Assembly (NCBI GenBank): GCA_937968015.1
Contig: CALBSO010000085.1
Coordinates: forward strand, 1-64,000
Reading direction: 5' to 3'
DNA: 64,000 nucleotides
Source of the DNA: an uncultured Thermomicrobia bacterium
GTDB lineage: Bacteria > Chloroflexota > Chloroflexia > Thermomicrobiales > JALYUS01
The position numbers and the translations under genes were made by a program. This document shows positions 57,124-64,000 of the stretch, one piece after another. Every line of letters starts with the position of its first letter. Position 1 is the first letter of the stretch. Below the pieces are notes generated by a model, which saw nothing but the letters and a program-made list of their open reading frames with translations, was not told where the DNA came from and ran no database searches.

Positions 57124-57146
57124 AGCCCTGCGGTGGTTTGGTTTTT
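57102..57146 (+). terminator. Rho-independent terminator of the short transcription unit
   Basis: CAAACCACCGCAGGG and its perfect complement form a 15-bp stem with a 9-base loop, followed by G and TTTTT. It is about 210 bases after ftsH and may also catch ftsH read-through. Confidence 0.92.
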
Positions 57147-57223
57147 GGGGTCGGGGCAGGTTGCCCCATTGATATTCGGGAAGCGGCTTGGGAGCGAGCC
57201 GCGACATGGCAGGAGGCGGTCAG

Positions 57224-57493
57224 ATGCATTCCAGCATGATCGGAAAACTCGAAAAGGCCCGGCGCTACGCGGACGAGCCGTGGCGCGTGTCGCTCCGAAA
57301 TCTGTCGGTTGAGTTCAAAGGTGATAATGATGTCCATACGGTCAATGTGGACAATGGTGAATGGCATTGCACATGCGATTTCCATGCGAAAAATGGCACC
57401 TGCGCACATGTGATGGCCGTGCAGCACTTGATGGATCGCACATTCAGCGGTGCGACGGTGGATCACACGGCGCATTTGCTTCGCTCGCGGTAA
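57224..57493 (+). CDS. Small SWIM zinc-finger protein
   Basis: This 89-residue protein is almost only a SWIM domain. WHCTCDFHAKNGTCAHVMAVQ carries the CxCxnCxH zinc ligands. SWIM domains bind DNA or proteins in many contexts. AGGAGG is 7 bases before the ATG at 57224. The frame open to 57188 has no conserved part. It lies downstream of the short transcription unit and is followed by a 12-bp hairpin. Confidence 0.88.
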   Translation: MHSSMIGKLEKARRYADEPWRVSLRNLSVEFKGDNDVHTVNVDNGEWHCTCDFHAKNGTCAHVMAVQHLMDRTFSGATVDHTAHLLRSR

Positions 57494-57519
57494 CACGGGG
57501 TACGAACCGGATCAATGGG

Positions 57520-57547
57520 ACGGGCGGCTCCAGAAGGAGCCGCCCGT
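57520..57547. terminator. Hairpin terminator after the SWIM gene
   Basis: A 12-bp stem ACGGGCGGCTCC with its complement and a 4-base AGAA loop lies 27 bases past the SWIM stop. The sequence after it is TGTCTATAT on the plus strand. It may also serve the minus-strand frame ending at 57567. Confidence 0.75.
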
Positions 57548-57566
57548 TGTCTATATGCGATCCGCG

Positions 57567-57785
57567 TCAGTTCAGGCTGAATGCGCTCCTGTTCGCTGTG
57601 AGAGTAGTCACGGCAACGCGCTCATCCGGCAATAACTCGCCCCGATCGAATCGGCCACGTCGAGACATACCGGGCCGGATACGGACAATCGGTGGCCGGT
57701 CCACCAGCGCTGCCTCGTGCGTTCCGCTTACAATGGCAAGGTTGATGCAGGCGGCGGTCAGATATGAGAGGAGGCGCTGTCGCAT
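57567..57785 (-). CDS. Hypothetical 72-residue ORF after the cyclic-di-AMP receptor gene
   Basis: It begins MRQRLLSYLTAACINLAIVSG, a possible weak signal or membrane helix, and continues as a basic region. It starts 21 bases after the receptor stop on the same strand and ends before a hairpin, which is the layout of a real gene. The ribosome-binding site is weak and no family is recognised, so it may be chance. Confidence 0.3.
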   Translation of the reverse strand: MRQRLLSYLTAACINLAIVSGTHEAALVDRPPIVRIRPGMSRRGRFDRGELLPDERVAVTTLTANRSAFSLN

Positions 57786-57805
57786 CGTGTGTCCGTCGCG
57801 AGCGC

Positions 57806-58186
57806 TCAAAGGCGTTCGAAGCGCACGATCTTCAGTGCGAACACGACCGCACCGCCGACCGGCACCTCCATCACATCCGATGGATACCACGCGTGGATAT
57901 CGAGCATATCGGGCGGGACGACCTCCATCCGCTCGCGGCAGTGCTCCATAATCATCCGCTTGACGCGGGAGACCTGCCAGTCTTCGACGCCGATCAAGAG
58001 CGTGGTACTCCCCATGCGGAGGAATCCGCCGGTGCTGCCGACACGGGTCAAACGGAAGTGGGCCTGCGTCAGCGCCTCCGTAATCGCGTTCGCGTCATAA
58101 TCCTGCACGACCGCCACAATCAGGCGAGTCGGCACATTGTGTGCCGTAGTGGGCGGTGTGTACGTGTTCACGGGCGGTACGGTCAC
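57806..58186 (-). CDS. Cyclic-di-AMP receptor, DarA/PstA-type (PII-like)
   Basis: This 126-residue protein has a PII-like fold from about residue 20: RLIVAVVQDYDANAITEAL, then the family signature STGGFLRMGSTTLLIGV and a final AVVFALKIVRFERL strand. In Bacillus and Listeria this protein family binds cyclic-di-AMP. About 17 extra N-terminal Pro/Thr-rich residues are present. Its output target is unknown in general. Confidence 0.88.
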   Translation of the reverse strand: MTVPPVNTYTPPTTAHNVPTRLIVAVVQDYDANAITEALTQAHFRLTRVGSTGGFLRMGSTTLLIGVEDWQVSRVKRMIMEHCRERMEVVPPDMLDIHAWYPSDVMEVPVGGAVVFALKIVRFERL

Positions 58187-58286
58187 GAGCGCTGTCCTTC
58201 CCCACGTCGGTCATTCCGTATGGGGCTTTATACCACGTTGTTGCCACATGGTACACTCAACGACCTCACATGCGAGGGATGCAAGG

Positions 58287-59063
58287 ATGTCAACAGCGCG
58301 ACCATCGAAGAATCAAGGGCCGCGAGACATGCTGGTGCTCGTCGTCGCCCGCGCCGATGCCGCGCGCATCGAAGTTGCCGGTGTGGACATGGCAACCCGC
58401 GCCTGGATTCGCGCTGCGGATACGACGGGGGAGCGATCGTATACGCCTGAGCAACTCGCGCTCTCCGACGGCTCAAATCTCCAGAGCCTGGACACGTTAC
58501 GCGTCGCTGGCGTCATCCCAGCGCCACAGTTGCCGTTCGTTGAGGCCGCACTGGTTGATTTCGGGACAAGCCCGACCCGTATCGGCCACATCGAGGAGCG
58601 CGCCCTCAGCCGGACACTCGCGGAACTTGCCGCTCCGCACCTCGATATGCTCTTACCGGCCGGCAAGCGTGTCCTGATCGCAAAGGATTTTCAGCCGGGC
58701 GGTCGGCAGCGCTCCATCGCCATGATCCGCCCGGATCATCTGCAACACGTTCACTTTTCGTATGAGGGTGAGGACATTCGTGTCGGTGTCTCATTCCGGC
58801 ATCGCGGCCAGGCATATGGCGGACCTACCGGCCTGCCCTGCCCGGACATCAAACTCCGCGCCTTCGCGCGGGATGCCTTGCGGAAGGCAGGGGCGCTCAC
58901 GATCACGCTGGACGGGCGGGCGTGTTACAACCGTTTTGTCTCTCCGCGTATTTACCTAACGATTGGGTTGGTCGCGGGGGATGAAGGGACGTTCTGGCCG
59001 CAGGTGCTCGGCTTCCACCCGATCCGCGAATACCGCGCGACAGTACATTACGACCGTCTATAG
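58287..59063 (+). CDS. Dual-OB-domain-like protein
   Basis: This 258-residue protein starts at the ATG at 58287 (GAGGG 8 bases upstream). LVLVVARADAARIEVAGVD with AWIRAAD in the first 35 residues, and RSIAMIRPDHLQHVHFSYEG later, match the layout I know for dual-OB-containing proteins. CYNRFVSPRIYLTIGLVAG closes the fold. Some relatives lie in restriction or DNA-repair settings. No such partner is here. The end overlaps the convergent DUF402 gene by 16 bases. Confidence 0.6.
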   Translation: MSTARPSKNQGPRDMLVLVVARADAARIEVAGVDMATRAWIRAADTTGERSYTPEQLALSDGSNLQSLDTLRVAGVIPAPQLPFVEAALVDFGTSPTRIGHIEERALSRTLAELAAPHLDMLLPAGKRVLIAKDFQPGGRQRSIAMIRPDHLQHVHFSYEGEDIRVGVSFRHRGQAYGGPTGLPCPDIKLRAFARDALRKAGALTITLDGRACYNRFVSPRIYLTIGLVAGDEGTFWPQVLGFHPIREYRATVHYDRL

Positions 59064-59584
59064 TGCTCCGGCACGAAGGCAGTCAGTGATCCATCGAAGG
59101 GAAAGATGCGCGCGGCGTGCGCGGCGATCAGTGCGACGAGTTCGGCACGGGCACGCTCGACAATCTCCGCCGGGTAGTCGTACTCGCGCTGGTGCGAAAG
59201 GAATTCATCTTCGTCATCAACGCGGTACGTGCCATCTTCATAGGCGATCAGATCGAGGTCGAGGTCCACGTACGAGAGGACATCCTCCACGAGCGTACAG
59301 GGCATGGAAACATCGCAGTACCAGAATTTGAATGTTCCCTTGGACTCATAGACGGCGGCGATATTGTTCCATCGCTCGGTGCTGCACCAGGTAACTGACT
59401 GCGTTGGCAGATAGAATCCGCCACCGCGCAGGTGATCGGTGATCGCGAGGCCGGGCGGATTGTAGAGAATCAACTCGTCGCCTTGTTCGCGGAGCAGCCG
59501 CTTCTGGTATGAGTAGTAACGCACGTTCGGATACTTCATCTTTTCGATGCGGATCCGGCGGTGATTCATCAAGGGTGACAGCAT
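59048..59584 (-). CDS. DUF402 family protein
   Basis: This 178-residue protein has the DUF402 core: KFWYCDVSMPCTL, then YVDLDLDLIAYEDGTYRVDDEDEF with the acidic cluster, and a C-terminal helix. DUF402 members in Firmicutes hydrolyse nucleoside di- or triphosphates with a metal. A single ATG at 59584 was used, but ATG at 59539 (MKYPNVRYYSY) is also possible. Confidence 0.82.
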   Translation of the reverse strand: MLSPLMNHRRIRIEKMKYPNVRYYSYQKRLLREQGDELILYNPPGLAITDHLRGGGFYLPTQSVTWCSTERWNNIAAVYESKGTFKFWYCDVSMPCTLVEDVLSYVDLDLDLIAYEDGTYRVDDEDEFLSHQREYDYPAEIVERARAELVALIAAHAARIFPFDGSLTAFVPEHYRRS

Positions 59585-59665
59585 GCGTGTCTCGCTCTCT
59601 CATCTGGCTCGTTCCGCATAGCGTACACGAAATCCGCGTGACGGTCGCCTCCATCCGCATTGGAA

Positions 59666-59693
59666 AGGACTGAGGACCGAGGACCGAGGACTG
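59666..59693. repeat. Tandem heptamer AGGACTG-type, four copies
   Basis: AGGACTG, AGGACCG, AGGACCG and AGGACTG are in direct series. They match the copies at 41333-41360. Confidence 0.92.
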
Positions 59694-59727
59694 AGCGAGA
59701 GATGCGGCGCAGGGCGGTAGGGTAGGC

Positions 59728-59753
59728 AAAAGCCTGCGCCCCACTCGCAGGCT
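59728..59753 (-). terminator. Rho-independent terminator of the DapA-like gene
   Basis: On the minus strand an 8-bp stem AGCCTGCG/CGCAGGCT with a 7-base loop is followed directly by TTTT, counting the shared T. It is 108 bases past the gene. A competing pairing with GGCGCAGG at 59706-59713 is possible. Confidence 0.7.
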
Positions 59754-59825
59754 GATGAACATTCGCAACGTACCTGGGATGGCTTCGGTGGCACGGGGTT
59801 TCGGGCGCGGGCGCGGGCGCCCTCC

Positions 59826-59853
59826 GGGCAGCATGGGCAGCATGGGCAGTGGG
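59826..59853. repeat. Tandem 9-mer GGGCAGCAT, about 2.6 copies
   Basis: GGGCAGCAT is repeated directly and ends in GGGCAGTGGG. It adjoins the 3' end of the DapA-like gene. Confidence 0.8.
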
Positions 59854-59860
59854 AGGGCGG

Positions 59861-60769
59861 TCAAATCGAGAAGAGGTCGGACACGTCGCGGAGGATGTCG
59901 TCGAGTTCCTTGTGGTCGTATTCGTCGAGGCCCGAATCCCGGCGGGAGCGCAAGGTTGTGGTCGCGATTATGCCGCGCCGCTTCAAGACTTCCTTATAGA
60001 CGATCGGCCCGAACGCCGCCTCCATGTTGAGGAGGGGGAGGAGACGATAGAAGGTGCGGCGAGCCTTGTCGAGATTGCCGGCTTCGAGCGCATTCCAGAT
60101 GCTCACATGGATGTCCGTCGTCTGGCAGGCGGGCATCGTGCCGCACGCGCCGCGCCGGAACTCGTCCATCAAATAGCGCCCGCCGATGCCGCCCATGATT
60201 CCCTGGCAGGCATCGCCCGCTGTCGCGAGCATCGTCGTCATCAAGTGGCCGGCGTTCGCCGTCTCCTCTTTGAGGTACGAGACGTTGTCAATCTCGGTCA
60301 TCAGTCGCGTCAGTTGGTGCGCGGACATCTGCGTGCCTGCCGGGCCACTCCAGTTCTGGATGAAGACGGGCAGGCCGTCCGCCGCGTCCGCCACCGCCTG
60401 ATAAAAAGCGAAAACGGACTCCGGGTCGGCGAGACGAACGCCGTACGGTGGCATCGCGATCACCGCGTCCGCGCTCACTTGACGGGCATATTTGGTATAC
60501 ATCACAGACGCCTGCGTGCTGACCCCTGAAACCCCGATGACAACCGGGACGCGCTTCGCGGTCGTCTCTACGATGAGCCGTGAGACGCGCTTGCGCTCGT
60601 CATCGAGGAGCGTCGGCGATTCGCTCGCGTTGACGGGCGCGACGACACCATGTGCGCCTGCCCGCACGCACCAATCCACTTCGTTTTTCAGCGAATCTTC
60701 GTCAATGTTCCCGTGCCGGTCGAACGGTGTAACGGGGATCGTGAAGACGCCGCGAAATCCTTGTGCCAT
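59861..60769 (-). CDS. DapA-superfamily class I aldolase, substrate unknown
   Basis: This 302-residue TIM-barrel protein starts with GVFTIPVTPFDRHGNID, as in dihydrodipicolinate synthase. The Schiff-base lysine is K167 in SYLKEET. The Tyr of dihydrodipicolinate synthase (LYNVP) is replaced: the matching stretch reads FIQNWSG. It therefore probably is not DapA but another pyruvate- or keto-acid-linked lyase or hydratase of the superfamily. AAGGAG is 9 bases before the ATG. The reading frame open to 61126 is not conserved. Confidence 0.88.
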   Translation of the reverse strand: MAQGFRGVFTIPVTPFDRHGNIDEDSLKNEVDWCVRAGAHGVVAPVNASESPTLLDDERKRVSRLIVETTAKRVPVVIGVSGVSTQASVMYTKYARQVSADAVIAMPPYGVRLADPESVFAFYQAVADAADGLPVFIQNWSGPAGTQMSAHQLTRLMTEIDNVSYLKEETANAGHLMTTMLATAGDACQGIMGGIGGRYLMDEFRRGACGTMPACQTTDIHVSIWNALEAGNLDKARRTFYRLLPLLNMEAAFGPIVYKEVLKRRGIIATTTLRSRRDSGLDEYDHKELDDILRDVSDLFSI

Positions 60770-60791
60770 ACACTCGCTCCTTCGTCGCGAC

Positions 60792-60831
60792 AGGACAGAG
60801 GACTTCGCGCCCTTTGGCGGGATGAGGACTG
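60792..60831. repeat. Scattered AGGACTG heptamers
   Basis: AGGACAG and AGGACTT stand in series at 60792-60805, and AGGACTG occurs at 60825-60831. They look like a decayed copy of the repeats at 41333 and 59666. Confidence 0.6.
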
Positions 60832-60961
60832 AGCGGATTCGCTTCCCTTGGTCTTCATCCTGCCAACATGGCGCGCATGGTATCAGTTTGGGGCAGTGTA
60901 TCACGGCGCCTGGTGCGATAATCTCATCGCGGGCACAAGAGACGCGTAAGGCGGAATCGCG

Positions 60962-61594
60962 ATGCAACAGGTGTCGGATATGGAACCACTTGACCCTCGT
61001 CTTCAGCGGTTGTTCATCGCGCTCGAAACGAATGACGTGATGCAACAAACGATCACCGCAGTGCAGCAGAGACTCGTGCGGCGTGGCGAACTGCCTGTAC
61101 GCTGGGTCCTGCCGACGCAGGTGCATCTGACGTTACAGTTTCTTGGCAATGTCGTTTCGGCGCATATTCCATCGTTGGTTGCTGCCGTTTCCCCCGCGGT
61201 TGCGCGCCACGATACGCTGCAATTGCGGGCGGAGGGGGTCGGTGCATCCCCATCGGTGGAAGCGCCGCGCGTTCTCTGGCTCGGACTTCGCGGTGATGAG
61301 CGGCTGATGGCATTGCAGCGCTCCGTCGCGCAAGCGGTGCAGATGGTCGAGGGCATCAGCGCCGATCATAAGCCCTTTCGACCGCATCTGACGCTCGGGC
61401 GAGTGGCGCGGCTCCATCGCGACACACCGGGGCTTGCCGCCGTGAGCGCGGCGCTCCGTCGGCCCATCGCGGTTCCCGCCACTGCATGGACAGTGAACAG
61501 TGTCGTGTTGATCCGCAGCGTACTCAGTGCAGGTGGATCGCGGTATACTGTGCGGGAGCGGTTTCCGCTCCGCAAGGGAGAATGGGTACGATGA
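60962..61594 (+). CDS. thpR: RNA 2',3'-cyclic phosphodiesterase (2H family)
   Basis: This 210-residue protein has the two His-x-Thr motifs of the 2H phosphoesterases, HLTLQFLG and HLTLGRVA, and the LFIALE start typical of ThpR/LigT. It opens 2',3'-cyclic phosphate ends of RNA. AAGGCGGAA precedes the ATG. ATG six codons later is possible. It heads a run with prfA and prmC. Confidence 0.9.
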   Translation: MQQVSDMEPLDPRLQRLFIALETNDVMQQTITAVQQRLVRRGELPVRWVLPTQVHLTLQFLGNVVSAHIPSLVAAVSPAVARHDTLQLRAEGVGASPSVEAPRVLWLGLRGDERLMALQRSVAQAVQMVEGISADHKPFRPHLTLGRVARLHRDTPGLAAVSAALRRPIAVPATAWTVNSVVLIRSVLSAGGSRYTVRERFPLRKGEWVR

Positions 61595-61647
61595 AGGTGA
61601 TTCGCAAGGTCCAGCACAGTTGGTGTGACATCCCCGCGCACGGGTAG
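61591..61647 (+). CDS. 18-codon leader ORF before prfA
   Basis: ATG overlaps the thpR stop (ATGA) and encodes MKVIRKVQHSWCDIPAHG with a TAG stop. AGGGAG is about 11 bases upstream. It ends inside a structured stretch before prfA. It may be a regulatory leader or chance. Confidence 0.3.
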   Translation: MKVIRKVQHSWCDIPAHG

Positions 61648-61679
61648 CGACCGGGGAAGAGGGCCGTACGCCCAACTGT
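61616..61679 (+). promoter_or_regulatory. Structured leader before prfA
   Basis: ACAGTTGG (61616-61623) can pair with CCAACTGT (61672-61679), and CCCCG (61632-61636) with CGGGG (61652-61656) inside it. This leader sits directly before the prfA ribosome-binding site. Confidence 0.35.
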
Positions 61680-61706
61680 TGAATTCCACTGGAGGACTGA
61701 ATCACC

Positions 61707-62792
61707 ATGCAGATGTTTGATACTCTCGCCGACATCGAGCGGCGCTATCTCGCGATCGAAGACGAAATGGGGCAGCCGGAGGTCGTCACCGACCATCTCC
61801 AGTTGTCGGCGCTCGGCCGCGCGCGGGCGGAACTCGAAGATGCCGTGATCGCCTATCGGCGGCTGCGCGAATTGAATGATGAAATCGCCGTGACCGCAAC
61901 GATGGCAGGTGAGGAGCAAGACCCGGAAATCGCCGCGCTTGCGCGAGAAGAACTCGAAACACTAACCGAACAGCGTGACGCACAGATCGAGGCGATCCGC
62001 CTGATGCTCGTCCCGCGCGATCCGAACGATGAGCGGGATGTGATCGTCGAAATTCGCGCTGGCACCGGCGGAGAAGAGGCCGCGCTCTTCGCCGCCGAAC
62101 TCTTTCGGATGTATACGAAGTACGCGGAGCGGCAGCGGTGGACGGTCGAGTTGATTGACCTCAATGAGACCGGCATCGGCGGCATGAAGGAAGTCGTCTT
62201 CGAGGTGCATGGCAAGAGCGCGTTCGCGCATCTTCGCTGGGAGAGCGGCGTCCACCGCGTCCAGCGCGTCCCGGCGACCGAGTCCGGCGGCCGAATCCAT
62301 ACTTCGACGGCGACGGTGATCGTCATGCCGGAAGTCGAGGACGTGGATGTGCAGATCAACGACGCGGATTTGAAGATTGATGTCTATCGTTCGTCCGGCC
62401 ACGGCGGACAGAGCGTCAATACGACTGACAGCGCCGTGCGCATTACGCACCTGCCGACAGGTCTTGTCGTCACCTGCCAGGACGAAAAGAGCCAGTTGAA
62501 GAACCGGAATAAGGCGCTTGCGGTGCTCCGTGCCCGACTGTATGACATGGAACTTCAGAAGCAACAGCAGGCGCTGTCCGCCGAGCGGAAATCGCAGATC
62601 GGCACCGGCGACCGCAGCGAGAAGATCCGCACGTACAACTTCCCGCAGGACCGCGTGACTGACCACCGGATTGGCATGAACCGTTCGAACCTGCCCGGCG
62701 TACTGAACGGGGACATCGAACCGCTCATCGCCGAGTTGCGGGCGGCGGATCACGCAGACCGGCTCGCGGCGGCGGGCTTGGCGGCCGGCTAA
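61707..62792 (+). CDS. prfA: Peptide chain release factor 1
   Basis: This 361-residue protein ends translation at UAA and UAG. GGQ is at 233-235 in GHGGQSVNTTDSAVRI. The codon-recognition region follows VPATESGGRIHTS. Full length and no frameshift were seen. GGAGGACTGA precedes the ATG. PrmC, which methylates the GGQ glutamine, is encoded one base after its stop. Confidence 0.97.
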   Translation: MQMFDTLADIERRYLAIEDEMGQPEVVTDHLQLSALGRARAELEDAVIAYRRLRELNDEIAVTATMAGEEQDPEIAALAREELETLTEQRDAQIEAIRLMLVPRDPNDERDVIVEIRAGTGGEEAALFAAELFRMYTKYAERQRWTVELIDLNETGIGGMKEVVFEVHGKSAFAHLRWESGVHRVQRVPATESGGRIHTSTATVIVMPEVEDVDVQINDADLKIDVYRSSGHGGQSVNTTDSAVRITHLPTGLVVTCQDEKSQLKNRNKALAVLRARLYDMELQKQQQALSAERKSQIGTGDRSEKIRTYNFPQDRVTDHRIGMNRSNLPGVLNGDIEPLIAELRAADHADRLAAAGLAAG

Positions 62793-62793
62793 C

Positions 62794-63651
62794 GTGACCA
62801 CGCCGTGCCTTCGCGATCTGATGGCACGCGGCTCCGCCATGTTGCGGCACGGTGGGATCGAGACGCCGGAACTCGATGCCGCGCTCTTGCTCGGTTATCT
62901 CCTCGGGCTCGACCGGGCGGCGCTGTACGCGCACATCCTCGATGCCGCGCCGCCGGGCATATCCGCAGCCTTCGATGGCCTGATCGCGCGGCGCCTGGGT
63001 CGCGCGCCAGTGGCATACCTCACGGGCACGAAGGAGTTTATGGGCTTGCAGTTCGCCGTCAATCCGGCGGTCCTCGTGCCGCGCCCGGAGACCGAACTGC
63101 TCGTCGAATGGGCGGTGCGCTGGCTTCAGGAACGGAGTGATCGCACGCGGGTCGTAGACGTTGGCACGGGGAGCGGCGCCATCGCGGTTGCCCTCACATC
63201 CATGACCCCGTATGCGCGCGTCCTCGCTTCAGACATATCGCGTAGCGCGCTGGCTGTCGCGCGATACAACGCGCGTCAGCATGGTGTCGCCGGGCGGGTC
63301 ACTCTTATCTGCGGCGATCGCTTGTCGTGGCTCGGCCAAGCGGCGGACCTTATCCTCGCCAATCTACCGTATCTTACCGACGTTCAGGCGGATAAGACGG
63401 AACTCGACGCGGAGCCGCGTATCGCGCTCGCCGGTGGGGGAGGAGACGGCTTTGAATTATACCGGACGCTGATTCCGCAGGTTCCGGCGCGTCTCGCCAA
63501 CAGCGGCGCGTTTGCCTTCGAGATTGATCCTTCCCAAGCGAAAATTGCCGGTGCACTCTGCTCCGAGTCGTTTGCGTTCGCCTCCGTCACGATGCATCAT
63601 GACTTGGCCGGATTGACCCGCTTCATCACGGTCGAAGCAACTCCCGGGTAA
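62794..63651 (+). CDS. prmC: Release-factor glutamine methyltransferase
   Basis: This 285-residue S-adenosylmethionine enzyme methylates the GGQ glutamine of release factors. VVDVGTGSGAIAVAL is the SAM site and VPRPETELLVEW is the family signature. The catalytic NPPY is NLPY here (190-193). GTG start, one base after the prfA stop. Genes prfA and prmC together fit a normal operon. Confidence 0.93.
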   Translation: MTTPCLRDLMARGSAMLRHGGIETPELDAALLLGYLLGLDRAALYAHILDAAPPGISAAFDGLIARRLGRAPVAYLTGTKEFMGLQFAVNPAVLVPRPETELLVEWAVRWLQERSDRTRVVDVGTGSGAIAVALTSMTPYARVLASDISRSALAVARYNARQHGVAGRVTLICGDRLSWLGQAADLILANLPYLTDVQADKTELDAEPRIALAGGGGDGFELYRTLIPQVPARLANSGAFAFEIDPSQAKIAGALCSESFAFASVTMHHDLAGLTRFITVEATPG

Positions 63652-63691
63652 TCTCAGAGCGAGGTCGCGGCATTCGGTGCGACACCCTTTC

Positions 63692-63703
63692 CGTTCGCGA
63701 ACG
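63692..63703. promoter_or_regulatory. 12-base palindrome upstream of rmlB
   Basis: CGTTCGCGAACG is self-complementary and lies about 65 bases before rmlB. It could be an operator, but no further evidence is seen. Confidence 0.25.
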
Positions 63704-63766
63704 CCCGGAATCGCGTGCTATGCTATGCGCGGTTTTCACGGGATCGGTTATACGAGGGAGGAACGG

Positions 63767-64000
63767 ATGGGGCGGACATTCAAGCGGTTACTCGTGACGG
63801 GTGGCGCGGGCTTTATCGGCAGCAACTTCGTGCGGCGCACGCTCGCGCGGCGACCGTATGAGGTCGTTGTCCTCGATAGACTGACTTACGCCGGGAACCT
63901 CGCGAATCTCGCCCCCGTGGAGTCCGACCCACGCTATACCTTCGTCCATGGCGATATTGCGAATCCAGCAGTCGTCCGCGAGGCGATGCGCGGGTGCGAT
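63767..64000 (+). CDS. rmlB: dTDP-glucose 4,6-dehydratase (partial, runs off the window)
   Basis: The first 78 codons are present. LLVTGGAGFIGSNFV is the NAD site and VVVLDRLTYAGNLANL is the RmlB-specific follow-on. GGGAGG precedes the ATG. The enzyme makes dTDP-4-keto-6-deoxyglucose for rhamnose and related sugars, in keeping with the glycan genes elsewhere in the window. It is cut by the window edge. Confidence 0.9.
   Translation, partial: MGRTFKRLLVTGGAGFIGSNFVRRTLARRPYEVVVLDRLTYAGNLANLAPVESDPRYTFVHGDIANPAVVREAMRGCD

Larger units (their letters stand above)
57002..57146 (+). ncRNA. Predicted roughly 145-nt transcript (sRNA or small-peptide mRNA)
   Basis: The strong promoter at 56966-56994 and the 15-bp terminator hairpin at 57102-57146 bound a transcript of about 145 bases. 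It carries a 7-codon ORF with AGGAG and a 28-codon ORF whose stop falls in the terminator loop. It could be a regulatory RNA, a small-protein mRNA or both. I know of no named RNA family that it fits. Confidence 0.5.
59585..59860. other. Repeat-rich intergenic region
   Basis: It holds the AGGACTG heptamers (59666-59693), a minus-strand terminator (59728-59753) and a 9-base tandem repeat (59826-59853). No gene is supported, although open frames cross it. Confidence 0.6.

Overview
The window is GC-rich bacterial DNA carrying about 60 closely packed genes. It is probably from a member of Chloroflexota, perhaps the Thermomicrobia side. The grounds are gene content and order: an aerobic CO-dehydrogenase-type cox cluster, a tig-clpP-clpX run, an adjacent thpR-prfA-prmC run, and AGGACTG/CAACGAG heptamer repeats between genes of a kind I associate with that phylum. 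No rRNA is present, so the placement is an inference. Bases 1-48 are Illumina Nextera adapter, so the left edge is the raw end of an assembled contig.

Layout. 1-7.1 kb: a truncated MFS exporter, rpe, then gcvT-gcvH-gcvPA (no gcvPB), der and plsY. 7.1-23.2 kb, all on the minus strand: a five-gene branched-chain-amino-acid-type ABC transporter (its binding protein is frameshifted), coxG-coxS-coxL-coxM (CoxL has the form II signature AYRGAGR), coxD-coxE, two separate XdhC/CoxI halves, a MocA-like nucleotidyltransferase, a Nudix hydrolase, a molybdopterin-binding protein and galE. This looks like a molybdo-hydroxylase with its maturation genes and a nearby importer. 23.5-29.2 kb: secA, two tiny uncharacterised genes, a phosphoesterase, a UspA protein and two TrkA-type K+ regulators.

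29.5-42.6 kb: a surface-glycan cluster in which most neighbouring genes overlap by 1-4 bases. It has a DPM-like GT2, a UPF0104 membrane protein, a 1004-residue membrane protein fused to a polysaccharide deacetylase domain, a GT39-type transferase, two GT4 enzymes, a UDP-sugar dehydrogenase, another multi-pass membrane protein and a Trm112-like protein. Next come tRNA-Leu(UAG) and tRNA-Gly(GCC) behind a clear promoter, an MFS protein, a SufU-like scaffold and a rhodanese. 45.8-49.5 kb: tig-clpP-clpX.

49.5-64 kb: an NYN-domain protein, a PHP-AlbA_2 fusion, an FTCD-family cyclohydrolase coupled to a FolD that lacks its catalytic lysine, ftsH, a short self-contained transcription unit (promoter, small ORFs, terminator), a SWIM zinc-finger protein, a cyclic-di-AMP receptor-like protein, a dual-OB-like protein, a DUF402 protein, a DapA-superfamily aldolase, thpR, prfA with a structured leader, prmC, and the start of rmlB, which runs off the right edge.

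The observations I rate highest are the FolD Lys-to-Leu change beside a cyclohydrolase gene, the short unit at 56966-57146, the PHP-AlbA_2 fusion, the membrane-deacetylase fusion, and the form II cox genes beside an amino-acid-type importer.
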